Of a stretch of DNA of 64,000 nucleotides, positions 63,277 to 64,000 are shown in pieces. Origin of the DNA: Idiomarina ramblicola (GTDB lineage Bacteria; Pseudomonadota; Gammaproteobacteria; Enterobacterales; Alteromonadaceae); assembly GCF_003987255.1 (NCBI RefSeq), contig NZ_PIQC01000008.1, forward strand, positions 1-64,000, read 5' to 3'. The translations under genes were made by a program, and so were the position numbers. The notes beneath the pieces were generated by a model. It worked only from the letters and a program-made list of their open reading frames with translations, searched no databases and was not told where the DNA came from. The stretch's first letter is position 1; each line of letters begins with the position of its first letter.

Positions 63277-64000
63277 ATGAGCCCCGATGAACTGCATTTG
63301 CAAATACGAAATTTGCGGCTGGAAGATTACGAACAGTTAAAAGCGCTAATGGACGCTGTTTATAGAGATATAGGCGGTTCCTGGAGTCAGTTTACGATAG
63401 AAAAGCTGATAAAGGATTTTTCCGAAGGCCAGTTTTGTCTGGAGGATAATGGCCGTATTGTCGGGGTCGCGTTAACGGTTAAGGTTGAGTACACCAAGTT
63501 CTCTAACCCTCACGCTTATGACGACTTAATTGGTCACAGAGAAGCGATTCTGAATAACAAAAAAGGCGATGCGCTCTACGGTCTGGATGTGTTAATTCAC
63601 CCTGAGTACCGAGGCTACCGTCTGGGCCGTCGTTTGTACGATGCACGTAAAGAGTTATGCCGTCAGGCCAATTTACGAGCCATTTTAGCCGGTGGGCGCA
63701 TTGTTAATTACCACAAGTATTCTAACGAACTGACGCCAAGCCAATACTTGGATAAAGTGCAGCGGCGTGAAATTTATGACCCGATTTTGACCTTCCAGCT
63801 GGCCAACGATTTCAGTGTAAAGCGTCTGTTGGGTAAGTATTTGCCGGAGGATGAAAAGTCACGTGGGTTTGCGACTTTGCTGGAATGGAATAATTTTCTC
63901 TACGAACCTTCGGACAACATTCTCACCACCCGAATTCAAAACGTTCGTGTCGGTGCTGTACAGTGGCAAATGCGCTCGGTCGAATCGGTGGAAGAGTTGC
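63277..64000 (+). CDS. GNAT-nitrilase fusion protein (YhcX-like), cut by window end
   Basis: The first 241 codons of a two-domain protein. The N-terminal GNAT domain (HPEYRGYRLGRRLYDARKEL, then NYHKYSNELTPSQYL) is followed by the start of a carbon-nitrogen hydrolase (VRVGAVQWQMRS). This is the bifunctional layout of Bacillus YhcX. It begins at ATG 63277, where the purine-rich upstream is AGATA, and runs past base 64000. Substrates are unknown. Confidence 0.85.
   Translation, partial: MSPDELHLQIRNLRLEDYEQLKALMDAVYRDIGGSWSQFTIEKLIKDFSEGQFCLEDNGRIVGVALTVKVEYTKFSNPHAYDDLIGHREAILNNKKGDALYGLDVLIHPEYRGYRLGRRLYDARKELCRQANLRAILAGGRIVNYHKYSNELTPSQYLDKVQRREIYDPILTFQLANDFSVKRLLGKYLPEDEKSRGFATLLEWNNFLYEPSDNILTTRIQNVRVGAVQWQMRSVESVEEL

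Noticed and set aside
1-64000. CRISPR arrays, rRNA and tRNA genes
   Set aside because: No regularly spaced repeats and no rRNA or tRNA signatures were noticed when reading the window.

Overview
The window looks like chromosome of a marine gammaproteobacterium close to Idiomarina (Alteromonadales). This is inferred from gene content and order: rph-pyrE, yicC and gmk-rpoZ-spoT in the E. coli-like order, TonB-dependent and Na+-coupled transporters, a BetT-type betaine/choline carrier, a poly-gamma-glutamate pgsBCW operon and a photoactive yellow protein. Base composition is mid-range, and most genes have clear Shine-Dalgarno sites.

Layout. 0-6.2 kb: typA, then the nitrogen-control block glnA-ntrB-ntrC with readable control sites: two NtrC enhancers, a sigma-54 promoter, and a third NtrC operator in front of ntrB. 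6.2-10.7 kb: cpxR-cpxA-pldB (candidate CpxR box over the ntrC stop), fieF, trmL. 10.7-19.3 kb: a periplasmic binding-like protein, a secreted cyanophycinase-like peptidase, a large cloverleaf-like inverted repeat, pyrE-rph, an Smr protein, a membrane-fused ECF sigma factor coupled to a hydrolase, and yicC. 19.4-27.4 kb: an accessory defence-type island. It holds a DUF3800 protein divergent from a reverse transcriptase with a hairpin-rich leader, a zinc-ribbon protein with a solitary DNA methyltransferase, a HEPN protein and a SIR2-HerA pair. 27.5-58.2 kb: transport, envelope and signalling genes. These include a DUF885 metallopeptidase, a BlaI/BlaR1-TonB pair with two operators, pgsBCW, a permease with an ATP-grasp ligase, a FecA-like receptor, BetT, and photoactive yellow protein with its p-coumarate ligase. 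58.2-64 kb: gmk-rpoZ-spoT-ridA, an NhaC-type antiporter, and a GNAT-nitrilase fusion cut by the window end.

How the parts work together. The glnA-ntrBC region is a complete NtrC feedback circuit. The core order yicC ... gmk is split by about 39 kb, and the defence island starts just after yicC, overlapping a terminator there. This suggests a variable hotspot between conserved genes. The most promising candidate for an undescribed system is the RT plus DUF3800 pair. The RT has an intact palm core including YCDD. At least four helices can be drawn in the roughly 380 bases before it, one of them capped by a GNRA tetraloop. The divergent partner carries conserved acidic residues compatible with an RNase H-like fold.

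Limits: all family calls are from reading sequence; no database search was run. Start codons were moved inward where homology or a ribosome binding site favoured it.
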